Positions 47,131 to 56,434 of a stretch of DNA of 56,434 nucleotides are shown piece after piece. Positions within the stretch are counted from its first letter, which is position 1. Each line of letters begins with the position of its first letter. A program made the translations under genes and the position numbers. The DNA comes from Gnetum montanum (Eukaryota; Streptophyta; Gnetopsida; Gnetales; Gnetaceae): contig MNCI01017909.1 in assembly GCA_015680685.1 (NCBI GenBank), forward strand, positions 648,410-704,843, in the 5' to 3' direction. The notes beneath the pieces are model-generated. The model was given only the letters and a program-made list of their open reading frames with translations, did not search any database and was not told where the DNA came from.

Positions 47131-48711
47131 AGAACTTTTGATTTGAAGGAATCTTAATTTTGAAAGCAGTTGATGTAGAATGAGTAGTGAAATATGTCTA
47201 CAAGAAGTTTTATGAACTATTTGATTTGAAGAAAGCCCTCTTTCATGGCTTATGCTTAGAACCAATCGGATTGTCATCTAGTCATAAGTTTATGACCCTC
47301 GTGATATTGTGTTGTTAAGATTGTGATGGAATTTCCCCCTGCATAGGTGGTGTAGGTAGTAAGGAAGTGGAATTAGAGGGTTTAGGGTAAGTTGGTAAAT
47401 ATGGAGAAGGATAAGTTATAAGAAACTTGATTCATGGAGTTGGATTTCTATGATATTCTAAGGGATAGTAGTGATGAGAGAAAGGACTATGACTTGTAGA
47501 GCCATGAGGAGTTACATGTTGCTATACATAATATCCATAAGGGTCTAGCTATCAGTAAGGATATTACTACTATGGTGGTGGATTTGCTATTGCTGATACT
47601 ACTTCTGAGGTTGAGGTAACACTCCACTTGGGTAATACTGTGTTGAGTGAAACTACTATCTATAATTACCTTATGGATAAGGTAATCTCCTACGTTGCTA
47701 CATTTTTGTCAATTTCATATTTAATGCATACACCCTAAATTCTTGCAAATGTAATGCTACAAAAAAACATCCCTTATGATGTTCATATTCACATTTTTCA
47801 TCATCTATTTCTAAATCTACAACCTCATCAACCTTCATAACCTTACCTTTTTGTAAATAATAATTCCTACATGTATCTTTCCTCCTCCTTTTATTCCTAT
47901 CTCTATTACTTTGTTTTCTCCTCCATAATTTTGAGAGTACTTGGAACTTCTCATCTAAAGAGTCCCACATTTTGTCTATATTAGCTAATAGTTATGGAAA
48001 AAAATTTTGAATTGGCAAAGTTTGTCTTTGCTTCACTTCATCTAGCAATCCTTTCTCCTCTAAATCACAAAAACATTCCTTCCTTTTGTGAATGGAGGGA
48101 TTTCTATCGCATTCCTCTACACTTTCTAGATTTTTTAGCTCTCCTTGTTTCTTGGCCAACTAATCAATTAGCCTTCATATCTAATGGGCTCTCATTTCTA
48201 AAAGTCTTTCTTAGGCATAGAATCCAAGAGTTTCTCTAGTTTTTTTTCAAAGCCAATGGACTGGGCATCGGTGTAAGACAAAGTAATGCCTACCAAAGGC
48301 TACATCCAAGGATTCATGATTGTCCTATTTCCATCCTTGGATTTATTTTCTCAAGTTGAACACTATCGATTACATTTGGTACATGTCATTGAATAGCTCT
48401 AGCATTGTACTCCATTTGCGAATGAATTCTAGCTCCAAGAAATGGTACCAACTTTCAGTTTCTTTGATGGATATTCTTGGAAATATCTTGAAGTTTCTCC
48501 ACTTGTTCTCAACATTCTATAAGGCACAGGCATTATGGATGACCTATAATGATGTTAAGGATTAGCATTATATCCTTTTTAAAATTTAGGAATATTATTC
48601 ATGTCAAGAAATTTAATACTACTATTCCTTTGATGCATATCAGAAATTCAAACTACTTCTAAAATATTGAGCATGTTCCTTGTAGCTAGTAGTGGTTCAT
48701 CATAGTCATTG
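47131..48711 (-). pseudogene. Gag of element H, C-terminal part
   Basis: Resumes left of the Ty1-like insertion with a DEPLLATRNMLNILEVV-like stretch near 48690 and NNIPKF near 48595. Next is FIRKWSTMLELFNDMYQM near 48390. The helical-basic piece (47698-47970) contains MWDSLDEKFQVLSKL and CEYEHHKGC, the remnant of the family zinc knuckle. The tail to about 47131 is Tyr/Pro-rich and broken. Together with 54393-54790 it forms one gag split by the insertion. Confidence 0.78.
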
Positions 48712-48716
48712 CATTC
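48712..48716. repeat. Target-site duplication of Ty1-like element, left copy
   Basis: CATTC, repeated at 54253-54257 right after the other end of the insertion. Confidence 0.75.
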
Positions 48717-49776
48717 TAAGAATCAAAAACTTAGAAGGAGGGTTGAATAAGTTCCCTAATTTAAATCACTATATCCACCAAAATCAAACACAATTTTTAC
48801 ATGATTCCCTATCTTGGGTATGTCTACACTTAAAGGGTAGAATCCATACATACCTCTGGACTTTATTTCCTTAAAAATTGGTTCAAAGGGCACCACACCC
48901 TATATAAGATTTGAGCTCTGCTTCAGAGTGTTTCATCACTATGAAACCACTCAATCCCACAAGATCCCAACAAGCTCAAATGTGGTTTGAAAGATCCCAT
49001 AACCTTTATAAATGTGAGCTCTACACCAAAGTATTTTGTCACTACAAAACCAATCAACCTTGCAAGGTCCTAACAAGCTCAACAAAGATGCCTTCTTGTA
49101 AGAAACACATCAACCCTGTAGGACTACAAGAAAGAAAGAAAAAGAACAAGAAAAAAGTGTAACTTGATTTAAAAATCCGTTGCACTTGAGGATCAATACA
49201 ATCAATACAAGAAAATGATGATATAATGAAGAACAAAGGAAAATTCTATTAGAGTAGCCAATAATGGATCTTTCAATGAACATTTCTTGTACAATTCCCA
49301 ATATTTTTACTTTGTCTTATACCCTTAGAGTTTTCAAAAACTCCTTGGAAGTTATGCAACGACTATCAAATGGCTAGCATAGATGTCTACTTTAAAGATG
49401 AGATATCTATATAAAAACACTTCCAATGCAAGAGAGATGTCCATCTTTAAGTGTAGATGTCTATCTTCCAAGATAGATGTTTGTTGTTTTTCATAAATGT
49501 CTACTCTACTTTTACACTCTAGGCATTTTCTTATTAATTTGACATCTTGGCAGTCTTTGAAACATCTTTGCTTGGCTCATAGATTCCATTTCCATCCATG
49601 CTCTTTTCTTATCTACTTAGTCTTCATTTTGACATCTCAACATAAATCTCATTTTTGGATATCCATGTGAAGTCCTTGTTCATTCTACTCTTTCATGATC
49701 CTTCAAAACTATTATCACACACACATTCTACATTCTCTATTTTCTCTAAGGTTTTGACATACCAAAAGGTCAACAA
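48717..49776 (-). repeat. Ty1-like element 3' LTR
   Basis: About 1,060 bases. Its last part (49525-49776) aligns with 53996-54252, for example GTGAAGTCCTTGTTCATT and AAGGTTTTGACATACCAAAA. It has several AGACATCT/AGATGTCT copies at 49380-49500 and a candidate TATA box (TTTTTATATAG, minus strand) near 49410. Confidence 0.75.
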
Positions 49777-49779
49777 TAT

Positions 49780-49792
49780 TTCCCTTTTTGGT
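49780..49792 (-). other. Polypurine tract of Ty1-like element
   Basis: Minus strand AAAAAGGGAAA, three bases before the 3' LTR. Confidence 0.65.
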
Positions 49793-50250
49793 GATATCCA
49801 AAACTTAAGAAAATGGGTTAGTGCATTTTATAGCATATAAATTTAAATGATAGATATTAAAAGCATTTAAGACATATAAATTCTAATGGTAGCAGAAGGT
49901 ATCAGTAGAATAGGAATATAAAGACTCAAGTCAATGGGTTCCAATCACATGAGTCCATAATAAAGAAACTGATAACACCAAGAGTTCTTCATAAACTATC
50001 CAAAGGTCAAACCTATCTCCATAATATATCATGCTACCAAACACATAGCTATCCATATACATAAACATGATGTTCATTGATAAAAGATCAACAAAAATAT
50101 AAGCTGTTATAAGTTGTAATGATCATGACATACTATCCTTGTCCATACAAATATCCATAACCATCTACAATCCATACAAACATCCACAAAATATCTTTAA
50201 ATTCTCCCCATTTTTAGACATCACACAAAATGAGGAACCATCAAAAGAGC

Positions 50251-51897
50251 TTATCCACTGACCATGGTAGCGTCATTAGAGGCAGCTACTATACAAGAAG
50301 GTATGTATGTCTCCTCTTCAGCATCCTCACTGCTAGTGCTGAAGATGTGCTACTCATCATCATCATCTAAAGACAAAACTTGTACAAGAGCTCTCTAGGT
50401 ATGAAGCTTCACCCAAAAATGAGATGATGCGGGTGGGTGAGATGGAGCCTATTGAGAAGATGAGGAAGCATCCATCCTCTTATATGTGATAGGATCAGTT
50501 GGTCTCCACAAAGAAGAAGTTCCAAAGATGCTCTCTATTGCTTGCTACTCAAATGTCTATGGAGCATCATCATGAGGATGAGGTCCAAGCTGCATAATAT
50601 TAGGAAACTCCCCCTAGACATGTGCAAGTGGTGCATCAAGCTCCTTAGAATTAGAGGCATTTCCCAAGTCATATGCCTAAGATGGTCCAACAACTATTTA
50701 GTGCCTAGCTGGAGCAAAACAATCCTCCTTACTATCTCATATGGAAGAAGAAGGAATCTCCTTGAACTACTAGCCATCTAGAGGAAGAGGTACTCCAGCT
50801 ACACCCATTCTCTTACGAAGGTAAGAGAGTTCTGGCTAATCATCCCAAGAGTCCTAGAAAGAGGCTTTAGCATCTTCTTGAGAGTGGATTTCATTTGGCC
50901 ACTAATAGAACTAGATCTTCTCAACTGAGAATAGGTTTGGGGAGGTGATGCAAATCACTTCTTCATTACTTTCTAAGGCCTATTTCTTGGTTTTATACAT
51001 TCAGCGTGGGTAATGCTTCTTTTGTTTGAATCTCACCCAGGCTTCTCTTACCTTTAAGAAGAGGAATATGGGGAATATGAACTCCTCTCTAACATATCAA
51101 CAAATTGATAAGAAGAGGATGCCCATAGACTCTCTCCTTGGTAAAGAGACCTAACATATCTCTAAAGAGGATATGGTTCAAGTCTAGTGGCTAACTAGTA
51201 AGAAGGAAATAAAGGATAAAAGCTTGAGTGGATAATAAATAGTTATAACTTCCCTCTTTTACAATGATATATAATGTAATATGAGAGAGGGTGAAAGCAT
51301 CTAAGGCCATATGAGTTCTAAGTACTTTTCCACTATGCAAAGACACTGATTAATCAAATAGAGCATCACAAAATTCATCATGGGAAATAGGGATTATACC
51401 ATTTGTGAAAATATTAGACATAGAATGGATTGTAACCCTATGAACATCTGAACTAGAGATGCCAAGAATGGCATTGATAAATTGGGGAGCGACTTCAATC
51501 AAAATCCCCCCAATAGTAGATGTAAAGGCCCTAACAGTAACATTAGTAATTGCAATGTTACTATAAAACTCCTTCCTGAGGATCTTGGGAACATAAAAGT
51601 TCATAGAAATAAAGGACATCTAATGTAACACTTGGAAAAATGCCATCATCTCCTTCTAATTGTGCTCTAAAAGTAAATGGATCTCTTAGAAACTATTGAA
51701 ATAGAGTGAATTACCTCAAATATATGCTATGCTTCAGTGAATTAAAATTAAGGTAAATATGTGTTGGCAATGCTTGATGATGCTCCCTTTGACTTCTTGC
51801 TCTTTCGTGGTGAAGGCTTGGATGTCCCAATCTTTCTATCAACCATTAATTTGCAAGGAGATGCATAAATTACCATTGTTATGAAAGCCTTGGTCAT
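50251..51897 (-). pseudogene. Accessory ORF of Ty1-like element
   Basis: From an ATG at 51897 (MTKAFITMVIYASP, then a basic stretch with PRKSKKSKG) to a stop at 50251 is 549 codons, with several breaks. The best piece is 51350-51619: MNFYVPKILRKEFYSNIAIT, then GGILIEVAPQFINAILGISS. This closely recalls the FYxNL ... VxFSxxxINxxLGL pattern of plant transposon accessory proteins. Further on, EFIFPIFLFLKVREAWVRF is readable. The C-terminus is acidic (LDDDDE, SEDAEEETYIPS). It occupies the place where pol would be. The function is unknown. Confidence 0.65.
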
Positions 51898-51949
51898 TTG
51901 CTCTTAGTCATCTACACTTGCATGAGGAAGAATGAGGAAAAAATGAAGT

Positions 51950-52140
51950 GGTTGATTTATATAATTTTAGCTATCAAGGGTTTTTTATGAAAACTTAGAT
52001 GTCTAGATAGACTAATAGATGTCTATCCTATGTCTAACAAAACCCAGATACAAGTCTATCTTCAAATGTAGATCTCTATAAGTAGACATCTATCTTCATG
52101 TGTAGACATGCTAGACATCTATAGGTAGATGTCTAAATAA
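51950..52140 (-). promoter_or_regulatory. Internal promoter-like array before Ty1-like accessory ORF
   Basis: At least seven copies of AGACATCT or AGATGTCT, in both orientations, lie at 51985-52135. Downstream on the minus strand comes a TATA box (ATTATATAAATCAACC, near 51955-51970), about 60 bases before the ORF start at 51897. The same octamer cluster lies upstream of the LTR TATA candidate (49380-49500) and in the solo LTR at 8445-8570. Confidence 0.55.
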
Positions 52141-52449
52141 GAAATGGAATGAGATATGAGAGGTTCAAGGGATAGTTACCATGGATTATAATCCTCCAAT
52201 AATTTTAAATCACATGGAAAAATAAAAAATAAACTCTACTTACCTTTCTTGCTTATGCAAAGATGTCTAAAGAGATTGAAAATGTGGTTCTTCTTTCGAA
52301 GTTCCTTCTTTCATACAAATTTTTTGTATTTCTAATGTCAAGCTTCTTTTCATGAAATTATTGAGGAGAGTTTTCTCACCTTCTTTCTTTCACTTAATTC
52401 TCTACACCTTTTTGTTCTCATTATGCTTTTTACTTATCTTCCACTCCTT

Positions 52450-53996
52450 TTTTTTCCTACAAGACTTCTCTTCTAAGTGCATTTGGGTAAGATGAAGGAG
52501 TCTTATAATATGACCAAGTATTCATGTGATGATATTTTAACTTGCAATCCCATTTTTTATCCCCAAATCTATCACAATAATAGCATCTAACCTTTTTACT
52601 ATAGGTGAAGTGGACAAACCTTAGTGCTACACTTTGTTTGGATGAAGCGCCTATTGATGCTTCAATCTTTGGAGTAGCCTTTTGTTTGGATGAAGTTTGT
52701 GTGGATGCTTCTTCTTGTTGACAACATCCTAGCACACTCTTATAGTGTGGACTTCTTCCTTGTCCCAGAACTATTTGAAGATATTCTTTTCCTTTGACAA
52801 GTCTTTCATTCACAAATTTTGTATTTGCAAGTTCTTTTTCAATCTACTCATAAGACAAGGTTAGTTTTTTGTTCTTACCCCTTAGGTCTAAGCTTTCTTG
52901 TGAGAGGTATAAATATTTTACATTAAGTAGAAATAAATCTTGATCCTTTCTCTTTAGATCCTTCTTTAGCTTTATACAAATATTTTGAAAAGAAAATAGT
53001 TCATTACACAATAGGTCATACCTTTCCTCATTAGTTTCAATTATTTGATTGTCATCTTCAATTATGCTATTGTCATCTTCTATGAAAGCCATGCAAATGA
53101 TATGTAAATCTTGCATGGTCTCAACTCTCTCTTTGCTTTTTTCTTCATCCTAGCTAGTCTATAAGTTGTTATTTTTGAACTCAACTTCGGATTGGTCTCT
53201 CTTTTGGATCCTATTAGCACTTGGACATTCAAAGGCCACATGGCCTCTTCCCCCACACATCCAAAATTCTATAGAAAATGCATCAAATTTTGAATTCTTA
53301 AATTTGTTATCCTTTGTACCAGATTAATTGGCCCTCGGTTGATTGAAGCGCCTTCCTATTTTAACAAGAAGTCTTTGAACTCTTCTTGATAGAAAGGCTA
53401 GCTCATCTTTACTATTTGGTTCTTTTTCAACCAGCCCCTTCTTCTTTCATGCAAATTTGAGGACAATGGACTTTTCCTTTATCACTCCTTCACTTATAAG
53501 ATTCATCTCATAATCAATAAGAGCATTCTAGAGCTCTTCAAATTTTAGCACCAAAAAGTCTCTAATTTCTTCCATGGTAGTGACTTTTAGTCTGAACTTG
53601 GGCTGTAAAGTTCCAATCATTTTTATAATCACATCACTTTTTAGCAATTCCTTGCCCATTCCTCTAATTTCTATGATAAGATCATTTGCCCTAAGAAGTA
53701 ATCTTAATTTTTTCTTTCTCCTTCATTTTAAGCTTTTCATATTTGCTTTCCAATACTAAAATTTTTGATTGTTTAACTATAGATATGCCCTCATAAGTTG
53801 CCTCTAAGGTTTCCCATATTTTCTTTGAGGTTTAACACCTAACTATTCTATTACACTCAGAAATGCACTATATAAACAATTTTGGCTTTTGAGTCAAACA
53901 TGAACTTATCTTTTTCTTTAGAAGTCCATTTGCTTTGTGGCTTGAGTGCCCTTGTGCTATTGTTGATGGCCGATGTGTAGAACTTTGGGATTTGAG
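52450..53996 (-). pseudogene. Gag of Ty1/SIRE-like element
   Basis: Reads in pieces from STRALKPQSKWTSKEKDKFM near 53950 (the SIRE-type Gag signature before DSKAK). Further on are helical parts, a knuckle near 53260 reading MCGGRGHVAFECP whose first Cys is Phe, and a Glu/Asp/Lys-rich coiled coil (52844-53116). A second knuckle near 52590 reads CYYCDRFGDKKWDC, with Asp in place of the zinc-binding His. The 5' end is lost: a deletion joins codons well inside gag directly to LTR sequence at about 53996, so leader, primer site and the first tens of codons are missing. Confidence 0.78.
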
Positions 53997-54252
53997 GCAT
54001 TTCCTTGTCAATTTGACATCTTGACAATCTTTGAAACATCTTCATTTGGCTTGTAGACTCTATTTCTATCCATGCCCTTATCTTGTCCACTTAGTCTTTA
54101 TTTCAACATCTTAATGTAGATCTCGTTTCTGGATCTTCATGTGAAGTCCTTGTTCATTTTAGTCTTTCATGGTCTTGCAAAACTACCATCACACATACAT
54201 TCTACATTCTCCATTTTCTCTCTAAGGTTTTGACATACCAAAAGTTCAACAC
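53996..54252 (-). repeat. Ty1-like element 5' LTR, truncated
   Basis: 257 bases matching 49525-49776, ending (plus strand) in TTCAACA. Similarity begins at the shared AGGCATTT near 53994 (49523 in the other LTR), which looks like a microhomology junction. Confidence 0.75.
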
Positions 54253-54257
54253 ATTCA
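54253..54257. repeat. Target-site duplication of Ty1-like element, right copy
   Basis: CATTC, same as 48712-48716. Confidence 0.75.
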
Positions 54258-54392
54258 TGATCATCCCAATCATGGGCATGTCTCCTATGATGTATCCTAT
54301 TGTGTCTTCATTTCCCTAAGAAGCATCATTTGAAATGAAGACACATTAGGATACATCACAGGAGACATGACCATGATTGGGATGATCATGAA
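54255..54392. repeat. 61-base inverted repeat (hairpin)
   Basis: Arms 54255-54314 and 54332-54392, about 60 bases each with three mismatches, loop about 17 bases. The right arm lies in the reading direction of gag of H. The left arm is an inverted copy placed directly at the edge of the Ty1-like insertion. Transcribed on either strand it would fold into a long, nearly perfect hairpin. Confidence 0.9.
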
Positions 54393-54790
54393 TGTATTGG
54401 GAGCCTCTTGCCCTTGCAGCCTTCATAGTATGTCTCTATGCATCAATCTTTTTTGAGCTAGGCATTTGTTGGTTGTTAGTCTCTAGAGGTATGGTTTGTT
54501 ACCTCATACTCTACGTTTGATGATTCAATTTCCAATTTCAAGAGATTGGCCATGAACATTATAGGAACAGACTGATCAAAAGGTAAAAAAATATTATTCT
54601 CCATATCCCTCCAATGCAACTATTCATCCTAATGGAGAATGAATGTGAAATCCATATAGTAGAAATCTAGATGGGCATAGATCACTTTTAGTTATTAAGG
54701 TTTTTCACCAGTAGTCCTTTTAGTTCTATTATGCTACTGATTGGAATCATTAACATGTGATGGTGAATCATTACTACGAGAAGAAGCCAT
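54393..54790 (-). pseudogene. Gag of element H, N-terminal part
   Basis: ATG at 54790: MASSRSNDSPSHVNDSNQ, then a stop. Near 54680-54590 comes VIYAHLDFYYMDFTFILH, followed by LHWRDMENNIFLPFDQS, aligning with the N-terminal block of D and E gag. Several in-frame stops. It is separated from the rest of gag by the Ty1-like insertion. Confidence 0.78.
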
Positions 54791-54930
54791 TTTAGTGATT
54801 TTACTAAAGTATGCCTTGATATAATATTTTTATTACTAATATATATGAAAGATAATTCATTATATTTTCCTTACAATAACCTTGTATGGATTTACTATCT
54901 ACTAATACTTAGCACAATTAGCCAAACTAA

Positions 54931-54950
54931 GTCCCCAACAATAGTGCCAA
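54931..54950 (-). other. Primer-binding site of element H
   Basis: Minus strand TGGCACTATTGTTGGGGA: 13 of 18 positions agree with the tRNA-Asp complement, and all five differences are transitions. Confidence 0.75.
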
Positions 54951-55847
54951 TGATAAGAGGCATGTATCTACTACATTCAATCATACAAATCACCAGCACA
55001 TATGTGCAATCTGATTAAATTTTGTAGACTTATTTACCTAAGTTACTAATATTTCTAGATAGTGAAAGATATAGTTGTAAGTCATTATCTTCTCAATCCA
55101 CACTTGTATTAATTTGTGGATATGGTTAAGTGTGTTTGAGGCATAAGATATTTATTTTTATGCTTTTTGTTATTTTTCTTTTTCTTACTAAATGATTAAA
55201 TGAATAAATTTTTAATGGTTAAATTAACTAATTAATTTACTACTTCATTAATTAACTAGTTTAATGTAAAGTACCTATTATCACTTTCCATACATATCCC
55301 AAATTATATTAATGCCATTAGATTGCCAAGTGTATACTACTCGATATACAAGTATCCACTACTGGGATTACCAAGAATTAGTATATTATGCTTGAAGTGG
55401 TCATCCTTACGTTTCTTATGAATAATAATATTAATTACTTAAGAATAAAAAGAAAATTGCATGTGAAGTAAGTTGCTAAAAAGTAAAGTTATGTTAGTCC
55501 AAGTTTTGTAATAAATAGAAGAAATCTCAATTTTATTTCTGTTCATGCAAATGTGTCCAAGTACAAATGCACTCAAATAAAATATTGTACAATCACATGA
55601 ATCCATGCTATGGGTACTCAAAGGAAAATTATTCTGACTTTTATGAAAAGAAACTACAAGAGTTTAGCTAAGTTATAACTGACATGTGCCATAAATGTGA
55701 GACGTGTGTGTATTTATATAGGTAATGCCTATCTTAGCATTGATGTACCTGTGTCAATGCATCCTAGGATACATTGACAAGAATATGTTGATGGGGCTAC
55801 ATTAATGGGCATACATCGATGTAGCTTATCTTATGGATGCTTCATCA
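54951..55847 (-). repeat. Element H 5' LTR
   Basis: 897 bases, TGATAAG...CTTCATCA. TATA box on the minus strand near 55711-55719. The palindrome TACATCGATGTA (about 55812-55823) and related CATTGATG/CATCAATG-type motifs lie upstream. Confidence 0.88.
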
Positions 55848-56434
55848 AGAACAAAAGTGAAAATTATTGGAAGTGGTGAAAAAAATGGCCAACTGCATTC
55901 GCATGGTCTTATGATCAGATCACTCACATTGATCCATGCATTTGTTAACATCAAATTTACATTCTAGTTATTAAAGCATGCCACCAACCTCAATAGAGAT
56001 TGAAGTCAAATAGGAATTGGAAAAGTTGTTAAAATGAGGGTTCATCTATCATATTGCAAACAGTGAATGGGTTAGCTCAGTAGTCATTATTCTAAAGAAG
56101 GGTGGCAAGTAAAGGATTTGTATATATTTCTAATTATTGAACATGGTAACATTCAAAGATCATTTTCCTTTGTTGTTTGTTGACCAAGTCCTAGACACCA
56201 TTACGGGACATTAGTACTATAGATTCCTGAATGGATACAGTGGATACAATCACATTCATATCACACTAGAGGATCAAGAGAAAATAACATTCACTAATCT
56301 GTTGGAAACATTTGCATACAAGCAAATGCCATTTGGCCTATGTAATGCTCTTGCCACATTCCAAGGAATTGTCTTTAGTATTTTTCAAAAATATATTGAC
56401 AATAGAATTGAAGTATTCATGGACAATTTTTCTA
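55848..56434 (+). pseudogene. Reverse transcriptase of element F (host of H), partial
   Basis: Plus strand. 55848-55990 corresponds to the protease-RT spacer of E (39500-39660). RT follows in pieces: a stretch with HIANSEWVSSVVII, LLNMVTFKDHFPLLFVDQVL, FLNGYSGYNHIHITLEDQE, FAYKQMPFGLCNALATFQ and finally VFMDNFS. The active site reads FMDN, so the second Asp of the YxDD box is lost. The window ends here. F is another Athila-like element, older than H because H is inserted in it. Confidence 0.85.

Larger units (their letters stand above)
48717..54252 (-). mobile_element. Ty1/SIRE-like element without pol
   Basis: A 5.5-kb insertion in gag of H, bounded by CATTC duplications. Minus-strand order: truncated 5' LTR (53996-54252, TGTTGAAC start), gag with coiled coil and two zinc knuckles, motif array with TATA box, accessory ORF, polypurine tract, 3' LTR (48717-49776). 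No protease, integrase, RT or RNase H lies between gag and the accessory ORF. The second knuckle is the one that normally leads into the SIRE-type protease, so pol is missing from there on. The outer LTR end reads TA where CA/TG is expected, one transition. Confidence 0.75.
6410..55847 (-). mobile_element. Ty3/Athila-like element H, split by nested insertions
   Basis: Pieces of one minus-strand element can be followed across the window by comparison with element D. They are: 3' LTR 6410-6883, accessory ORF 7110-10723, non-coding region to 12631, integrase tail and post-integrase region 21400-21772, RNase H and RT 45285-46500, protease 46560-47130, gag 47400-48711 and 54253-54790, primer site 54931-54950, and 5' LTR 54951-55847. 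The 3' LTR matches the right half of the 5' LTR (55345-55847), both ending GATGCTTCATCA. Insertions are C, D, E with unassigned DNA, a Ty1-like element and a solo LTR. The integrase core and part of RNase H, about 1.3 kb in D, are missing between E and 45285. H is inserted in the protease-RT spacer of element F. Confidence 0.8.

Overview
The window is plant nuclear DNA made almost wholly of decayed LTR retrotransposons nested in one another. It is AT-rich and suggests a seed plant with a large, repeat-rich genome (a gymnosperm is possible but unproven). I see no intact cellular gene. The only non-transposon coding sequence is a broken fragment of a cytosolic-type HSP70 at 941-1570. All retrotransposon reading frames carry stops and frameshifts, so every one is called a pseudogene.

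Layout. 1-558 is the end of a plus-strand Ty3 LTR. 559-2250 is unassigned sequence plus the HSP70 fragment. 2250-5250 is a decayed minus-strand Ty3 element (gag, protease; called B). From about 6410 to 55847 lies one large minus-strand Ty3 element, called H, whose pieces are spread over 49 kb by later insertions. In plus coordinates H holds: truncated 3' LTR (6410-6883), a long accessory ORF after pol (7110-10723, itself interrupted by a probable solo Ty1-type LTR), non-coding DNA, element C (12637-21394), the integrase tail (21400-21772), element D (21778-35225), plus-strand element E (about 35244-43150), unassigned DNA (to 45284), RNase H/RT, protease and gag (45285-48711), a Ty1/SIRE-like element (48717-54252), the start of gag (to 54790), PBS and 5' LTR (54951-55847). 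H itself lies inside a plus-strand Ty3 element F, whose RT resumes at 55848. Target-site duplications support the order: CATAT around C, CATTC around the Ty1-like element, ATGAC/ATGGC around D.

Family. B apart, the Ty3 elements with PBS sites share a primer site resembling the complement of the tRNA-Asp 3' end. Their gag carries an unusual zinc knuckle. C, D and H have a roughly 2.7-2.8 kb accessory ORF between integrase and the 3' LTR, which starts MAPKRG in C and H. This is the arrangement of the plant Athila group with its env-like ORF. D is the most complete copy (13.4 kb, 924-bp LTRs). C lacks all of pol between gag and the post-integrase region. The Ty1-like element is also gag plus an accessory ORF without pol.

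Most interesting pattern. In C, D and H, about 450-500 bp upstream of the accessory ORF there is a TATA box preceded by the same element-specific motifs found upstream of the TATA box in that element's own LTR: GATATCG in C, GGCCTCATYGATG in D, TGTTGATGGGG plus CATCRATGTAG in H. The Ty1-like element shows the same arrangement with repeats of AGACATCT. This suggests that the accessory ORFs have their own promoter, matched to the LTR promoter of the same element. Four of five single-N positions lie between near-identical 42-73 bp direct repeats and look like unmerged contig overlaps rather than biology.
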